DNA of 64,000 bases from contig NZ_VWWL01000002.1 of the NCBI RefSeq assembly GCF_011752995.1, forward strand, positions 124,001 through 188,000. The letters are read 5' to 3'. This document shows, piece by piece, positions 8,746 to 18,295 of this stretch. The notes beneath the pieces are model-generated. The model was not told the origin of the DNA and searched no databases. It saw only the letters and a list, made by a program, of their open reading frames with translations. Each line of letters opens with the position of its first letter. Position 1 is the first letter of the stretch. Origin of the DNA: Burkholderia sp. Ax-1724 (GTDB taxonomy: Bacteria > Pseudomonadota > Gammaproteobacteria > Burkholderiales > Burkholderiaceae). The translations under genes were made by a program, and so were the position numbers.

Positions 8746-9645
8746 ATGGCTGAGATCAATACCGGTATCGCCGCGTTCGAACAATGGGTCGCTCGCAACG
8801 CCCACCCTCATGCGCCCGATACGGTTCGCGACGTCGCCCGCAAAATCGCCGTGGTGTCCAGCAGCGTGTTGGCCACCCTGCCTCACATCGAGTCGCTGGT
8901 GGCGACTGCGAACGGACAGCCGGTGGTGTCGAACGGCAAGCTGGTCGGGCCGAACGCGCAGCAGGTATTGAACGCCGACCAGGCGGTTGCGCGCGCCCGC
9001 GCGTCGGGCCAGCCGCAACAACTGCAAGCCAGTCTCGCGGCCAGCCCCGCGACCGGCTGCGCGATGGCGATGAGCCTCGCGCAACGCGCCTCGGGTTTCA
9101 ACCCGTCGAGTCCCGCGGCGGCCGGCAATCTCAACGGCTTTCTCGCCTACGTCGGTCAACTCCTGCAATGCCCGCTATTTTCCGCGCAACTCAAGGACGA
9201 AGTGACGCCGAACATGTCGGGTGACTGGAACTCGGTCATCAACCAGATCGTCGGGTATTACGTCGGCATCGCCGCTCAGGACCTGCAGGACATTCGCGCC
9301 GGACTCTGGTCTCTCGCACAGGCCGCGTCGAGCACGCCGTCGACCAACGAAACGCAGAACCTCTTCACGCAGAACACGCTGAATGCCGGTGCCGATTTGC
9401 AGGTGTACCTGTATCAGAGCTTCATCGACATGAGAACCGATGTTCAGCACGGCGGCAAGCATTCGCCCGATACCGTGACCAACAACGCATCGCTGCAGTT
9501 ATGGCGCACCATCCTGCGCTTCGACAGCCAGCATTGGCCCGCGTACGCGCCGGTCATCATGAGCCAGACCGACGCCACGCTGCAAAGCTGGCTGAACGAT
9601 ACGACCACGCCGCAAGGCCCCGTTAAAGTTAACTGGAATATCTGA
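8746..9645 (+). CDS. Unknown protein, PKS-operon partner 2 (paralogue of 7683-8537)
   Basis: This 299-residue protein is paralogous to the preceding one, with similarity over the last two thirds. Shared features are a CPLF motif (Cys142), a GDWN segment, the sequence LAQAASST, the sequence TQNLFTQN, and a C-terminal SWLND/DWLNS end. It has a second cysteine (Cys105) that its paralogue lacks. No signal peptide or membrane helix is visible. Its stop codon (TGA 9643-9645) overlaps the polyketide synthase start (ATG 9645) by one base, so the two are translationally coupled and must act together. Function is unknown. Possible roles are an acyl-chain acceptor, a product carrier or an enzyme acting on the bound chain. 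Confidence 0.8.
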   Translation: MAEINTGIAAFEQWVARNAHPHAPDTVRDVARKIAVVSSSVLATLPHIESLVATANGQPVVSNGKLVGPNAQQVLNADQAVARARASGQPQQLQASLAASPATGCAMAMSLAQRASGFNPSSPAAAGNLNGFLAYVGQLLQCPLFSAQLKDEVTPNMSGDWNSVINQIVGYYVGIAAQDLQDIRAGLWSLAQAASSTPSTNETQNLFTQNTLNAGADLQVYLYQSFIDMRTDVQHGGKHSPDTVTNNASLQLWRTILRFDSQHWPAYAPVIMSQTDATLQSWLNDTTTPQGPVKVNWNI

Positions 9646-12600
9646 TGAACCGTCGCCTCGAAGACTGGCGTAGCGCCGACGCGTTGCGGCCAGATGAATC
9701 CGTTTCCGCGCGCGATGCGCGCATCGCGATCGTCGGCATAGGCTGCCGGTTTCCGGGGCCCGCCATCTCGCCCGACGCCTACTGGCGCATGCTGCTGGAA
9801 AGCACGAGCGCGGTTGGCGAAGTGCCCGCCGGGCGCTGGAGCCTCGAACGCTTTTTCAACCCGGACCCGAACGTGCCGGGACGCGCCTATGTACGGCGCG
9901 CGGCGTTCCTGCAGCAACCGCTCGACCGCTTCGACGCGGCCTTCTTCGGCATCTCGCCGCGCGAGGCGATGCTGCTCGACCCGCAGCAGCGTCTGCTGCT
10001 CGAAGTCGCGGCCGAAGCACTCGACGACGGCGGCATTCCGCTCGACCGGCTGCGCGGCTCGCAGACCGGCGTCTATGTCGGCGGCTTCATGCTCGACAAC
10101 CAGACGCATCTGCTCAACACCTACAACCGCGACACGATCACGACCCACACGGCGATCGGCTCGACGATGGTGATGCTGTCGAATCGCCTCTCGTATACGT
10201 TCGATCTGCGCGGTCCCAGCATGTCGATCGACACCGCGTGTTCGTCGTCGCTCGTCGCATTGCACGTCGCTTGCAGCGCGCTGCTCGCGGGCGAATGCGA
10301 AATGGCGCTGTGCGGTGGCGTCAACGTGATGCTGCGGCCCGAGTATATGGTCGCGATGTGCAAGGGCGGCTTTCTCGCGCCGGACGGCCTCAGCAAGGCG
10401 TTCGATGCAAGCGGCGACGGCTACGGCCGCGGCGAAGGCGCCGGCCTGCTGATCCTGAAGCCCTTGCATGCAGCGTTGCGCGACGGCGATCCGATCCGCG
10501 CGGTGATCGCCGGAACCGGCATCAATCAGGACGGCCGCACCGAAGGCATCACGACGCCCAACGCCGCGGCGCAAAGCGCATTGATCCGCCAGGTGCAGGC
10601 AAGCGCGGGCGTGAGTCCCGATGCGATTCAATACGTCGAGGCGCACGGCACCGGCACGCGCGCCGGCGATCGCGCCGAAAGCGGCTCGATCGGCGCGAGC
10701 ATTGCGACACAACGCAACGGTCACGACGCGCTGCGCATCGGCTCGGCCAAGACCCATATCGGCCACCTCGAAGCAGCGGCCGGCATGGCCGGCGTCATCA
10801 AGACCGTGCTCGCGCTCGAACATCGGGTGATCCCGCCGAACCTGCACTTCAGCACACCGAACCCCGACATCGACTTCGCTGCGCTGCGCCTGCACGTTCC
10901 GGTCACGCCGGAACCGTGGCCCGCGCACGATGGGCCGGCCGGTGCCGCGATCAACGGCTTCGGCTACGGCGGCACCAACGCGCACGCGATTCTCTTCGAA
11001 GCGCCGCAGCGCCCGTGCGCCGTGCCGGAAGAACGGACTCGCCCCGCCGTGTTTCCGCTATCGGCCGCGAGCGAATCCGCGCTCATCGCACGAGCCCGTC
11101 AGTTCGCCGATCTGCTCGACGGTAATCCCGCCATGACGCTCAACGACATCGGCTACACCGTCGCGCGCCATCGGACGCAATACCCGCACCGCGTCGGCAT
11201 CGTTGCGGATTCGCCGGACAGGCTCGCGCAGCAGTTGCGCCTGCTCGCCGACAAACAGGCCGTGGATTCGCTGACCGTCAGCGGCCCCTATACGGCACAC
11301 ACGCAACGCAAGGTCGCTTTCGTCTTCACGGGCATGGGCCCGCAGTTCTATGGCATGGGCGTCGAATTGCTCAAACAGGAGCCCGTCGCGCGCAGCCTGT
11401 TCGAACGTTGTGACGCAATCTGGCAGCCGCTCGCCGGCTGGTCGCTCGGCGAACTGTTCACGCACGCGAGCGGCGAGCCGATGACGGCGCCCGAGCATGC
11501 GCAAATCGGCAACCTCGTCTTGCAGTTGATGCTCACGGAAGTCGCGCGCAGCTATGGCCTGCACCCCGAGGCCGTGGTCGGCCATAGCGTCGGCGAAATC
11601 GCGGCGGCTTATGCGAGCGGCGCACTCAGCCTCGCCGATGTACTGCTGCTGACCTATCATCGCAGCCGGCTCATGCAGCGCACGGCCGGGCTCGGCAAGA
11701 TGCTGGCGGTCGACCTCGGCGCGCACGAGATCGCGCCGTTCCTCAAAAGCGTCGAGGGCCGCGCGACGATCGCGGCGGTGAACAGTCCCACGTCGGTCAC
11801 GGTCGCGGGCGATGCGGACGCCATCGTTCAGCTTAACGAAGTACTGACGGTCGAGCATATTTTCAGCCGCATTCTCAAGGTCGAAGTCGCGTATCACAGC
11901 CATCACATCGATCCGTTCGAGGCCGAATTCAATGCCTCGCTCGCGTCGCTCGTCGCGCATGTCCCGAGCTTGCCCGCGTATTCGACCGTGAGCGGCACGC
12001 TGCTCGACACGGCGGCTCAAACCACTGCGTACTGGTGGCAAAACGCGCGTCAGCCAGTGCGCCTCGCCGACGCGCTCGCCACGATGATTGCCGACGGCTA
12101 CGACACTTTCGTCGAAGTCGGTCCGCATCCGGTTCTTGCTGTCGCGATCAATGCGTGTCTCCGGCATGCCGGCGCCGAAGGTATCAGCGTGCCGTTGCAG
12201 CGGCGCGATCAGGACAGCCGCGACACGCTGCTCGGCTGCGTCGCGCAACTCTATTGCCGTGGCGCCGCGATCGACTGGCGCGCGCATTATCCGGCGGGAC
12301 AGCGCGTGGCGTTGCCCAACTATCCGTGGGATCGCGACGTGCTCTGGAGCGAGACCGAACTCTCGCGCGCGGACCGGCTCGGCAGCAACAAGGTACATCC
12401 CCTGCTCGCGCAGCGGCTGGACGAACCGCACGCGGCATGGGACGGCGAACTGGCCGCGCATCTCTACCCCTATATGCAGGACCACCAGGTTCAGGGCGAA
12501 GCGATTCTGCCGGCCGCCGCCTTCATCGAAATGGCGCTCGTTGCCAAGCGTTCGAAGGGCGAGCCCATTGCCATCGACGCATTGACGATTCATCGCTCGC

Positions 12601-15600
12601 TGAGCCTCGCGCATACGCCCATCGTGCGGCTGCAACTCGACGACGAAGGCTCGCGCTTCACGATTCACAGCCGTGCGCGCGACGCCGCATCGCCGTGGTC
12701 GCTCGGCGCGTCGGGACGGCTCTCGGCGATACCCGCGCCCGCGCGCAGTGCCGCGCTCGACCACACTGCGCTGGCGACCCGTTGCTCGCTGCCGGTCGAT
12801 CTCGACTCGTTCTATCGCACCTTTGCCGGTCTCGGTCTGCAATACGGCCCCGCGTTTCGCTGCCTGCAAACGGTCCGCACGAATCCCGGCCGCGACGAAG
12901 CGCAAGCCAGCATCGAGATCCCCGTCGAGCATGCGGCCGATGCGATCGACTACTACGTGCATCCCGTGCTGCTAGACGGCGCACTGCAAACCCTGCTCGC
13001 GCTGAAAACGGCGGATGCGCCGACGGATCGCTCGATCTACCTGCCCGTTTCGATCGATCAGGTTCGCTTCCAGCACAAGCCGGGCACGATGGCGATCTGC
13101 CATGCGCGGCTGACGCGCGAGCCCAGCGGAGAAGCCGACGAAGTCTCCGGCGATCTGGTTCTCTACGATGCGCACGGTCAGGTGGCGGTCGAACTCTTCG
13201 GCGTGCGCGCCCGAGCCGTAAAAGTCGTGGCCGAGGCGGAATCGTCACGCGATGCGCTTCTGTACAAGACCGACTGGCGCAAGCAGACCGCCAAAACCGG
13301 CAAGGCATTTCTCACGCAACAATGGCTCATATTCAACGATGCCGGCGGAATGGGCGACGAACTGGCCGCACGGGCGCACGAACAACGCATCGCCTGCATC
13401 ACCGTGACACCGGGCGAGGGTTTCCGTCAGACCGGCGACGCCAGCTATGAGGTGGCGCGCGAGTCGCGCGACGACATGGCGCGCCTGATGGCCGCACTCG
13501 CCGACCGTAAGCTCGACGCGGCAATCTATCTATGGGGACTCGACGCCGCCACCAACATGTCGGCAAGCGAATCGCGCGTCGCGACCGGCATCGTCGATAC
13601 GATCGACCTGCTGCATATCGTGCAGGAATTCGAGCGCGCCCGTCCCACCGACGATCTCGCGCTCAGTATCGCCACGCTGCGCACTCAGCATGTCGTGCGC
13701 GACGAACTTCACGACGCACCGGGCCAGCACGCGCTGCTCGGCGTCGGCCGCGTTCTGACGCTTGAGCGGCCGCAGTCGCGCGTGCGCATGATCGATCTGA
13801 ACAGCGCGCAGCCGCTGAGCGCGGCCGGAACGCTGCTCGGCGAACTCGTGAGCGGCAGCGACGAAACCGAAGTGGCGTTCCGCGACGGCGAACGCTACGT
13901 CGCGCGCATCGTACCCTGGCGCGAACCGCGCCGCGAACCGGCGCGCTCCACGCCGGCCACCGGCTACGCGATGCAGGCTGTCGCGCCGGCTCCGAACGCG
14001 AGCATCGTCTTCCATGAGATCGCGCGCTGCGCGCCACGCGACGGCGAAGTCGAGATTGCGTTGCAGGACTATGCAATCGACGTCTCCGATACCGGCGAAC
14101 TCGACGGCCGCGCGAGCGGCATCGTCGTGACGGCGGGCCGCGAGGCCGGCGGCCTGCAAGTTGGCGACCGCGTCGCAGTGCTTGCGCCCACCTCGTCTCT
14201 CGTATCGCACGTCACAGTGCCTCATGCGTATGCGGTCCCATGCCGACCGGCGGTTGCCGCGCATCCCGCCGCGACCCGGCTCGACTGGGCGCTCGCGTGG
14301 CACGCGCTCTTCGACATCGCGCAGTTGCGTCACGGCGAGTCGGTGCTGATTCATCGCGCTGAAAGCGGCTTCGGGATCGCCGCGGCACAACTGGCGCGCT
14401 GGAAAGGCGCGACCGTGTTCGCGACTGCAGGCACGGCGGAACAATGCGACCTGCTGCGCGATTTCGGCATCGCCCATGTTTCCGATGGCCGCTCGCTGCG
14501 CTTCGTCGATGAAGTCAGCGCATGGACCTCGAACGCCGGAGTCGACGTGGTGCTGAACCGTGCATCGGGCAATCTGCGCGATCGATGCTTCGGACTGCTC
14601 GCCTCGCGCGGCAGGTTTGTCGACATCGCGAAAGCATCCAGCGCGCGGCAGCGTGCAAGCGTGCCGCCGGAGGTCTTCGAACGCGGCTTCGTCTATGTGC
14701 CGCTCGATCCCGAGCGCGTCCGCCGCGAGCAGGCCGACACATTACGCCGCGCGCTCGATACGCTGACACCGCTGCTCGACGACGCAACGTTCAAGCCTCT
14801 GCCGACCTCGGCGTTTCTTCTCACGCACGTCGACGAGGCCTGGCAGATGCTGGCCAAAGACACGCACAGCGGCAACGTCAGCATCGATTTGCGGGATCAG
14901 GTCGTCGAACTGGAAACGTGCCTGCCGCGCCCACTCGCGCATGAACAAGCCTGCTATCTCGTGACGGGCGGCTTCACCGGCCTCGGTCTCGAAACCGTCA
15001 GATGGCTCGCGATGAACGGTGCGCGCCATATCGCGGTATTGAGCCGCAGCGGTCCGCGCACGGAAGAGGCACAACGTGTGCTCGATTCGCTGCGCGATGA
15101 ACAGGTACAGGTGTGGAGCGAACAACTCGACATCGCGGATGCGGCCGCCGTGCAACAGGCGATTGCGAAGATCGAACGGAATATGCCGCCGATACGCGGG
15201 GTGATCCATTCCGCCGGACTCGCCGAAGATGCCGGCATCGCCACGTTGCAGGCCGCGGCGGTCGAACGTGTGATGCAGGCCAAGGCGGTCGGCGCATGGA
15301 ACCTGCATTGCGCGCTCGCGCAGTCGAAGCTCGATTTCTTCGTCTGCTATTCGTCGGTGAGCGCGGCGCTCGGCAATGCCGGCCAGCTCAACTATGCGGC
15401 GGCCAATGCGTTCCTCGACGGACTCGCGCTGTACCGGCGCGCGCAGGGTCAAGCGGGCACGAGCATCGGCTGGGGCGTCATCGGCGATGTCGGCATGGTC
15501 GCGCGCGATGCGTCGCTCGCCGGCCACCTCGACCTGCTCGGCTTGCGCGGCATGGCGTCGGCGCAGGCGCTCGCGGTTCTCGAAAGCGCGTTGCAGGAGC

Positions 15601-16007
15601 ACTGGGGCCAGTTCGGCGCGTTCGACATCGACTGGCAACGCTGGCAGGAACGCCTCGCGGGACCACCGGCGCGGCGCCTGTCGGAAATGCTGTCGGTATC
15701 GGCCGACAATAGCCATCCCGCTGCGCCGTTCCGCCAGAACGTCGCGACGGCGGCATCGGAAGAGCGCTGGCAGAAGGTCTACGCCGAAGTCGCGGAGCGA
15801 ATTTGCGGCGTGCTCAAGCTGCCCGCGAGCCGCGTCGATGCGCTCAGCAACCTGACCGATCTCGGCGTCGATTCGCTGATGGCGACCGAGATCGCACTCG
15901 TGCTCGAACGCTGCACCGGATACCGGTTCCGCGCGCTCTTTCTCGTGCGCGGCCCGACCATCGCCGAACTGTCCACGCAGATTCTCGATGACATCCTGCA
16001 AGCCTAA
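9645..16007 (+). CDS. Single-module reducing type I polyketide synthase
   Basis: The 2120-residue enzyme builds an acyl chain on its own carrier domain. Order: ketosynthase about 25-450 (Cys199 in DTACSSS, His334 in EAHGTGT, His371 in THIGHLEA); acyltransferase about 555-850 (Ser648 in GHSVGE, YHSHH at 750-754); dehydratase about 925-1200 (His947 in the HxxxGxxxxP motif, Asp1111 in LLDGALQ); a structural pseudo-ketoreductase; an enoylreductase-like domain about 1440-1740 (Rossmann turn ESGFG at 1573); ketoreductase about 1768-1990 (GGFTGLG, Ser1904, Tyr1917, Asn1921); carrier protein with Ser2077 in GVDSLM. There is no thioesterase. The complete reducing set on one module suggests iterative use. 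The ketosynthase reads GDRAES where GDPxE is usual, and the enoylreductase turn lacks one usual glycine. It overlaps the upstream gene by one base. Confidence 0.93.
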   Translation: MNRRLEDWRSADALRPDESVSARDARIAIVGIGCRFPGPAISPDAYWRMLLESTSAVGEVPAGRWSLERFFNPDPNVPGRAYVRRAAFLQQPLDRFDAAFFGISPREAMLLDPQQRLLLEVAAEALDDGGIPLDRLRGSQTGVYVGGFMLDNQTHLLNTYNRDTITTHTAIGSTMVMLSNRLSYTFDLRGPSMSIDTACSSSLVALHVACSALLAGECEMALCGGVNVMLRPEYMVAMCKGGFLAPDGLSKAFDASGDGYGRGEGAGLLILKPLHAALRDGDPIRAVIAGTGINQDGRTEGITTPNAAAQSALIRQVQASAGVSPDAIQYVEAHGTGTRAGDRAESGSIGASIATQRNGHDALRIGSAKTHIGHLEAAAGMAGVIKTVLALEHRVIPPNLHFSTPNPDIDFAALRLHVPVTPEPWPAHDGPAGAAINGFGYGGTNAHAILFEAPQRPCAVPEERTRPAVFPLSAASESALIARARQFADLLDGNPAMTLNDIGYTVARHRTQYPHRVGIVADSPDRLAQQLRLLADKQAVDSLTVSGPYTAHTQRKVAFVFTGMGPQFYGMGVELLKQEPVARSLFERCDAIWQPLAGWSLGELFTHASGEPMTAPEHAQIGNLVLQLMLTEVARSYGLHPEAVVGHSVGEIAAAYASGALSLADVLLLTYHRSRLMQRTAGLGKMLAVDLGAHEIAPFLKSVEGRATIAAVNSPTSVTVAGDADAIVQLNEVLTVEHIFSRILKVEVAYHSHHIDPFEAEFNASLASLVAHVPSLPAYSTVSGTLLDTAAQTTAYWWQNARQPVRLADALATMIADGYDTFVEVGPHPVLAVAINACLRHAGAEGISVPLQRRDQDSRDTLLGCVAQLYCRGAAIDWRAHYPAGQRVALPNYPWDRDVLWSETELSRADRLGSNKVHPLLAQRLDEPHAAWDGELAAHLYPYMQDHQVQGEAILPAAAFIEMALVAKRSKGEPIAIDALTIHRSLSLAHTPIVRLQLDDEGSRFTIHSRARDAASPWSLGASGRLSAIPAPARSAALDHTALATRCSLPVDLDSFYRTFAGLGLQYGPAFRCLQTVRTNPGRDEAQASIEIPVEHAADAIDYYVHPVLLDGALQTLLALKTADAPTDRSIYLPVSIDQVRFQHKPGTMAICHARLTREPSGEADEVSGDLVLYDAHGQVAVELFGVRARAVKVVAEAESSRDALLYKTDWRKQTAKTGKAFLTQQWLIFNDAGGMGDELAARAHEQRIACITVTPGEGFRQTGDASYEVARESRDDMARLMAALADRKLDAAIYLWGLDAATNMSASESRVATGIVDTIDLLHIVQEFERARPTDDLALSIATLRTQHVVRDELHDAPGQHALLGVGRVLTLERPQSRVRMIDLNSAQPLSAAGTLLGELVSGSDETEVAFRDGERYVARIVPWREPRREPARSTPATGYAMQAVAPAPNASIVFHEIARCAPRDGEVEIALQDYAIDVSDTGELDGRASGIVVTAGREAGGLQVGDRVAVLAPTSSLVSHVTVPHAYAVPCRPAVAAHPAATRLDWALAWHALFDIAQLRHGESVLIHRAESGFGIAAAQLARWKGATVFATAGTAEQCDLLRDFGIAHVSDGRSLRFVDEVSAWTSNAGVDVVLNRASGNLRDRCFGLLASRGRFVDIAKASSARQRASVPPEVFERGFVYVPLDPERVRREQADTLRRALDTLTPLLDDATFKPLPTSAFLLTHVDEAWQMLAKDTHSGNVSIDLRDQVVELETCLPRPLAHEQACYLVTGGFTGLGLETVRWLAMNGARHIAVLSRSGPRTEEAQRVLDSLRDEQVQVWSEQLDIADAAAVQQAIAKIERNMPPIRGVIHSAGLAEDAGIATLQAAAVERVMQAKAVGAWNLHCALAQSKLDFFVCYSSVSAALGNAGQLNYAAANAFLDGLALYRRAQGQAGTSIGWGVIGDVGMVARDASLAGHLDLLGLRGMASAQALAVLESALQEHWGQFGAFDIDWQRWQERLAGPPARRLSEMLSVSADNSHPAAPFRQNVATAASEERWQKVYAEVAERICGVLKLPASRVDALSNLTDLGVDSLMATEIALVLERCTGYRFRALFLVRGPTIAELSTQILDDILQA

Positions 16008-16012
16008 AGGCG

Positions 16013-16057
16013 TGACTCGCGACGGTGCGAATGCCGAAACACCGTCGTCGCGAGTCA
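16013..16057 (+). other. Strong stem-loop after the PKS gene
   Basis: TGACTCGCGACGGTG (16013-16027) pairs with 16040-16057 with only a 3-base bulge. It starts 6 bases after the polyketide synthase stop and lies before the DUF4188 gene at 16071. It has no T-run, so it may protect the 3' end of the long message or reduce read-through rather than terminate fully. Confidence 0.45.
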
Positions 16058-16070
16058 TGCAGACCCGGCG

Positions 16071-16502
16071 ATGATTCACGGTCGCGTGACCGCTGAAATC
16101 GAGGGCGACTTCGTCGTGTTCATGATCGGCATGCGCATCAACCGGCTCTGGAAAATTCACCGCTGGTTACCGGTGGTGCGCGCGCTGCCGCGCATGCTGC
16201 GCGAGCTGAAGACGATGCCGGACGCAGGTCTGCTGTCGTACGAAATGTGGCCCGGACGCACTACCATCGCCGTGCAGTACTGGCGCTCGCTCGAACAACT
16301 GCGCGCCTATGCCGCGAATCCCGCAGCGAAACATCTGCCCGCGTGGCGCGCGTTCAGCCGTTTGAGCGGCACTCGCGGTGACGTCGGCATCTGGCACGAA
16401 ACCTATCTCGTGACTGCCGGTTCGTTCGAGAACGTTTATGTGAACATGCCTCGGTTCGGGTTGGGGAGAGCCGGGGTGTTGAGGTCGTCGCGCAATACGT
16501 GA
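16071..16502 (+). CDS. DUF4188 family protein (dimeric alpha-beta barrel, monooxygenase-like)
   Basis: The 143-residue protein shows the DUF4188 pattern: VFMIGMRINRLWKIHRW at residues 15-31, RALPRMLRELKTMPDAGLL, VQYWRSLEQLRAYA and GDVGIWHETYLV at about 103-114. Members are small ferredoxin-like alpha-beta barrels related to antibiotic biosynthesis monooxygenases and aldoxime dehydratase-like proteins; activity is not established for most. It is 63 bp downstream of the polyketide synthase on the same strand, so a tailoring role is plausible, though a strong stem-loop separates the two genes. Confidence 0.8.
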   Translation: MIHGRVTAEIEGDFVVFMIGMRINRLWKIHRWLPVVRALPRMLRELKTMPDAGLLSYEMWPGRTTIAVQYWRSLEQLRAYAANPAAKHLPAWRAFSRLSGTRGDVGIWHETYLVTAGSFENVYVNMPRFGLGRAGVLRSSRNT

Positions 16503-16772
16503 GGCGGGATGTGAACGTGCTTCGTGTGGTGGTCGGGCCGGGTGGGGCGCACTCGCCAGCAACTTAAGGTGCCTGAGTGTCCGAGGTTACAGGCTCAACT
16601 CCAATTCCTACGCAATTCGAGAGAAGTCGGTATGCCGCACAGCGACAACAGGCGACATACCGAACACTCGGTTAACGGATTCGAGATTCGCAGGAAACTT
16701 CAATGCCTCCTATGAGTTTCCAACGCCGCTCGATGGATGGTCATGAAATTCAGTGCACGCGTTATTGCCTAT

Positions 16773-18065
16773 TCAGGAAGCACGACTATCAATCGGAGCC
16801 CCAATAGCCGGGGCGTTTACATTTTGCTTAAGCAGAGCCATAAACTGCTCCGGAGTGTGAGTGCCTTTGTGTGGAAGAATGCTAGCGAACGCGGCACCAA
16901 AAAACTCGTGCTTCAACGCGTCAGAATCAGATTCGAACAAGCGAATCGCAGATGCCAGGGAAGTCTCATCAATCAATTTGATCGAATCGTTTTCGGATAG
17001 ATCGATGACCGCATTTAATCCCAGACTGACGCCGTCCTGGGTGTCATAATTCGAGTCATCGAAGCATTTTTCCAGATCGGAGGTAATCACATCTGAGCAC
17101 TCGCTCTTAAATTTTCTGATGAGATCTGCTGCACGGTCGCGAACTTCCCGATTTCCCAGGTCTGCCGGCTCGAGGCCGTTGCTCTTATCGCCGAATACAA
17201 GCTCTACCGCTGCGGCATAGAAAGGTTTCGCTCTTGAGAGTTTTTCATTCAAGACAGATACCTCACGATTCAATTGGTCTGCCGGGACAATCTCTCTATT
17301 TACATAGAGCCCTGTAACATTAAGGAATAGATTTCCGGGTTTGGCCTGCACATCAACGATCCGCTTGGCGATCTCAGCAGCCGACGTTCCGATCTGATTA
17401 CGCCCGTTTATAGCTCTCAAATTGCGCTCGTCAAGCGTATTGAACAGAGGACCACCGGGAGTGGGATTGCCGAGTTCTTCGAAAAATTCTCGCTTGGCGG
17501 TTTGTCCGATCGATTCATTCTTTTCGCACGCACCGTTAGTCTGGACAACCAGTTTTCTCCGTTGACTGTTTGCCGCGACCAGGAGTAAACCCGATTCAGT
17601 GTGCACCATCATCATGACAGCACCACTCGCATTCACGGAGTGGTTCATTGCATGTTCCAGCAGCCCTCGATTCTGTTGCGTCTGCCTCCCCGTCGGTAGA
17701 GCATCGAAGAGCGAGTCAATCACGCGCCATGTTGGGATTTTCAGCTGTCTCGCTGTGTAGTCCAGGATCGAACTGGATACAAAATCCGGGTTTTCATACA
17801 CGTCACCTGGAAGCCACCCATCCTTGAGACCGACTTTCGGAAGCTCGTCGAATTTAATCGGACTGACAGGTCGAGTGGTGTGCTGGATTGCGTTCATATT
17901 TGGTACCGTGACAAGGTTCTTGTCCTTGACCAAACCGGCGAGTGGGCCATCGACGTTACGACGCGCCCGAGTCAGACTTGCCGTGGGAGGACCGCTCCGC
18001 TCAAGTGGGTCTGATAGGGCAGGGGAAACCGTAGTGCGGTTGGAAATGGAGGGTAATCTGGACAT
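16773..18065 (-). CDS. Nudix-domain protein, candidate type III secreted effector
   Basis: This 430-residue protein comes from AT-richer DNA than its neighbours. The N-terminal 50 residues are rich in Ser, Thr, Pro and Arg with no Sec signal, as in type III effectors. A complete Nudix box (G-x5-E-x7-RE-x2-EE-x-G) lies at residues 178-199, including KREFFEELGN. The long regions either side are not part of a usual housekeeping Nudix hydrolase (about 150-200 residues). Nudix effectors such as Ralstonia RipN act on nucleotide derivatives inside plant cells. An exact TTCG-N16-TTCG box sits upstream on the same strand, with a -10-like hexamer 31 bases further on. Effector status is inferred; the Nudix box itself is visible. 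Confidence 0.75.
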   Translation of the reverse strand: MSRLPSISNRTTVSPALSDPLERSGPPTASLTRARRNVDGPLAGLVKDKNLVTVPNMNAIQHTTRPVSPIKFDELPKVGLKDGWLPGDVYENPDFVSSSILDYTARQLKIPTWRVIDSLFDALPTGRQTQQNRGLLEHAMNHSVNASGAVMMMVHTESGLLLVAANSQRRKLVVQTNGACEKNESIGQTAKREFFEELGNPTPGGPLFNTLDERNLRAINGRNQIGTSAAEIAKRIVDVQAKPGNLFLNVTGLYVNREIVPADQLNREVSVLNEKLSRAKPFYAAAVELVFGDKSNGLEPADLGNREVRDRAADLIRKFKSECSDVITSDLEKCFDDSNYDTQDGVSLGLNAVIDLSENDSIKLIDETSLASAIRLFESDSDALKHEFFGAAFASILPHKGTHTPEQFMALLKQNVNAPAIGAPIDSRAS

Positions 18066-18160
18066 AAACGGGTAAGTTCGAGTTAAAAACGTTTTTGTAC
18101 GGAAAAAATGAGTTCCGTACTCGGTGTAGGAATGCCGGCGACCAGCGGACTATCTGGGAA

Positions 18161-18221
18161 ATGTTACATACACATCGTTTTTGCCTGAGTCGCTTTGCGA
18201 ATACCGTGCACACGGCACGAA
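18161..18221 (-). promoter_or_regulatory. hrp_II-type box plus -10 for the Nudix effector gene
   Basis: On the minus strand TTCG (18221-18218), 16 bases, TTCG (18201-18198) is an exact hrp_II box; the second half extends to TTCGC. After a 31-base gap comes TAACAT (18166-18161), a -10-like hexamer at the spacing known for plant-inducible promoter boxes. The gene start is 95 bases further on. In Ralstonia and Xanthomonas such boxes bind the AraC-type activators HrpB or HrpX. Confidence 0.7.
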
Positions 18222-18295
18222 GTTAGTCCCGATGGTCGATCACATGGACCGTTTAACAGCAGGTAAACCTCGCAGGCCATTTCCGCCATGACCGC

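Noticed and set aside
9444..16160. Several long minus-strand frames (513, 634, 315 and 472 codons) opposite the PKS
   Set aside because: They are third-position shadows of the PKS frame, with no domain, ribosome site or conserved motif.
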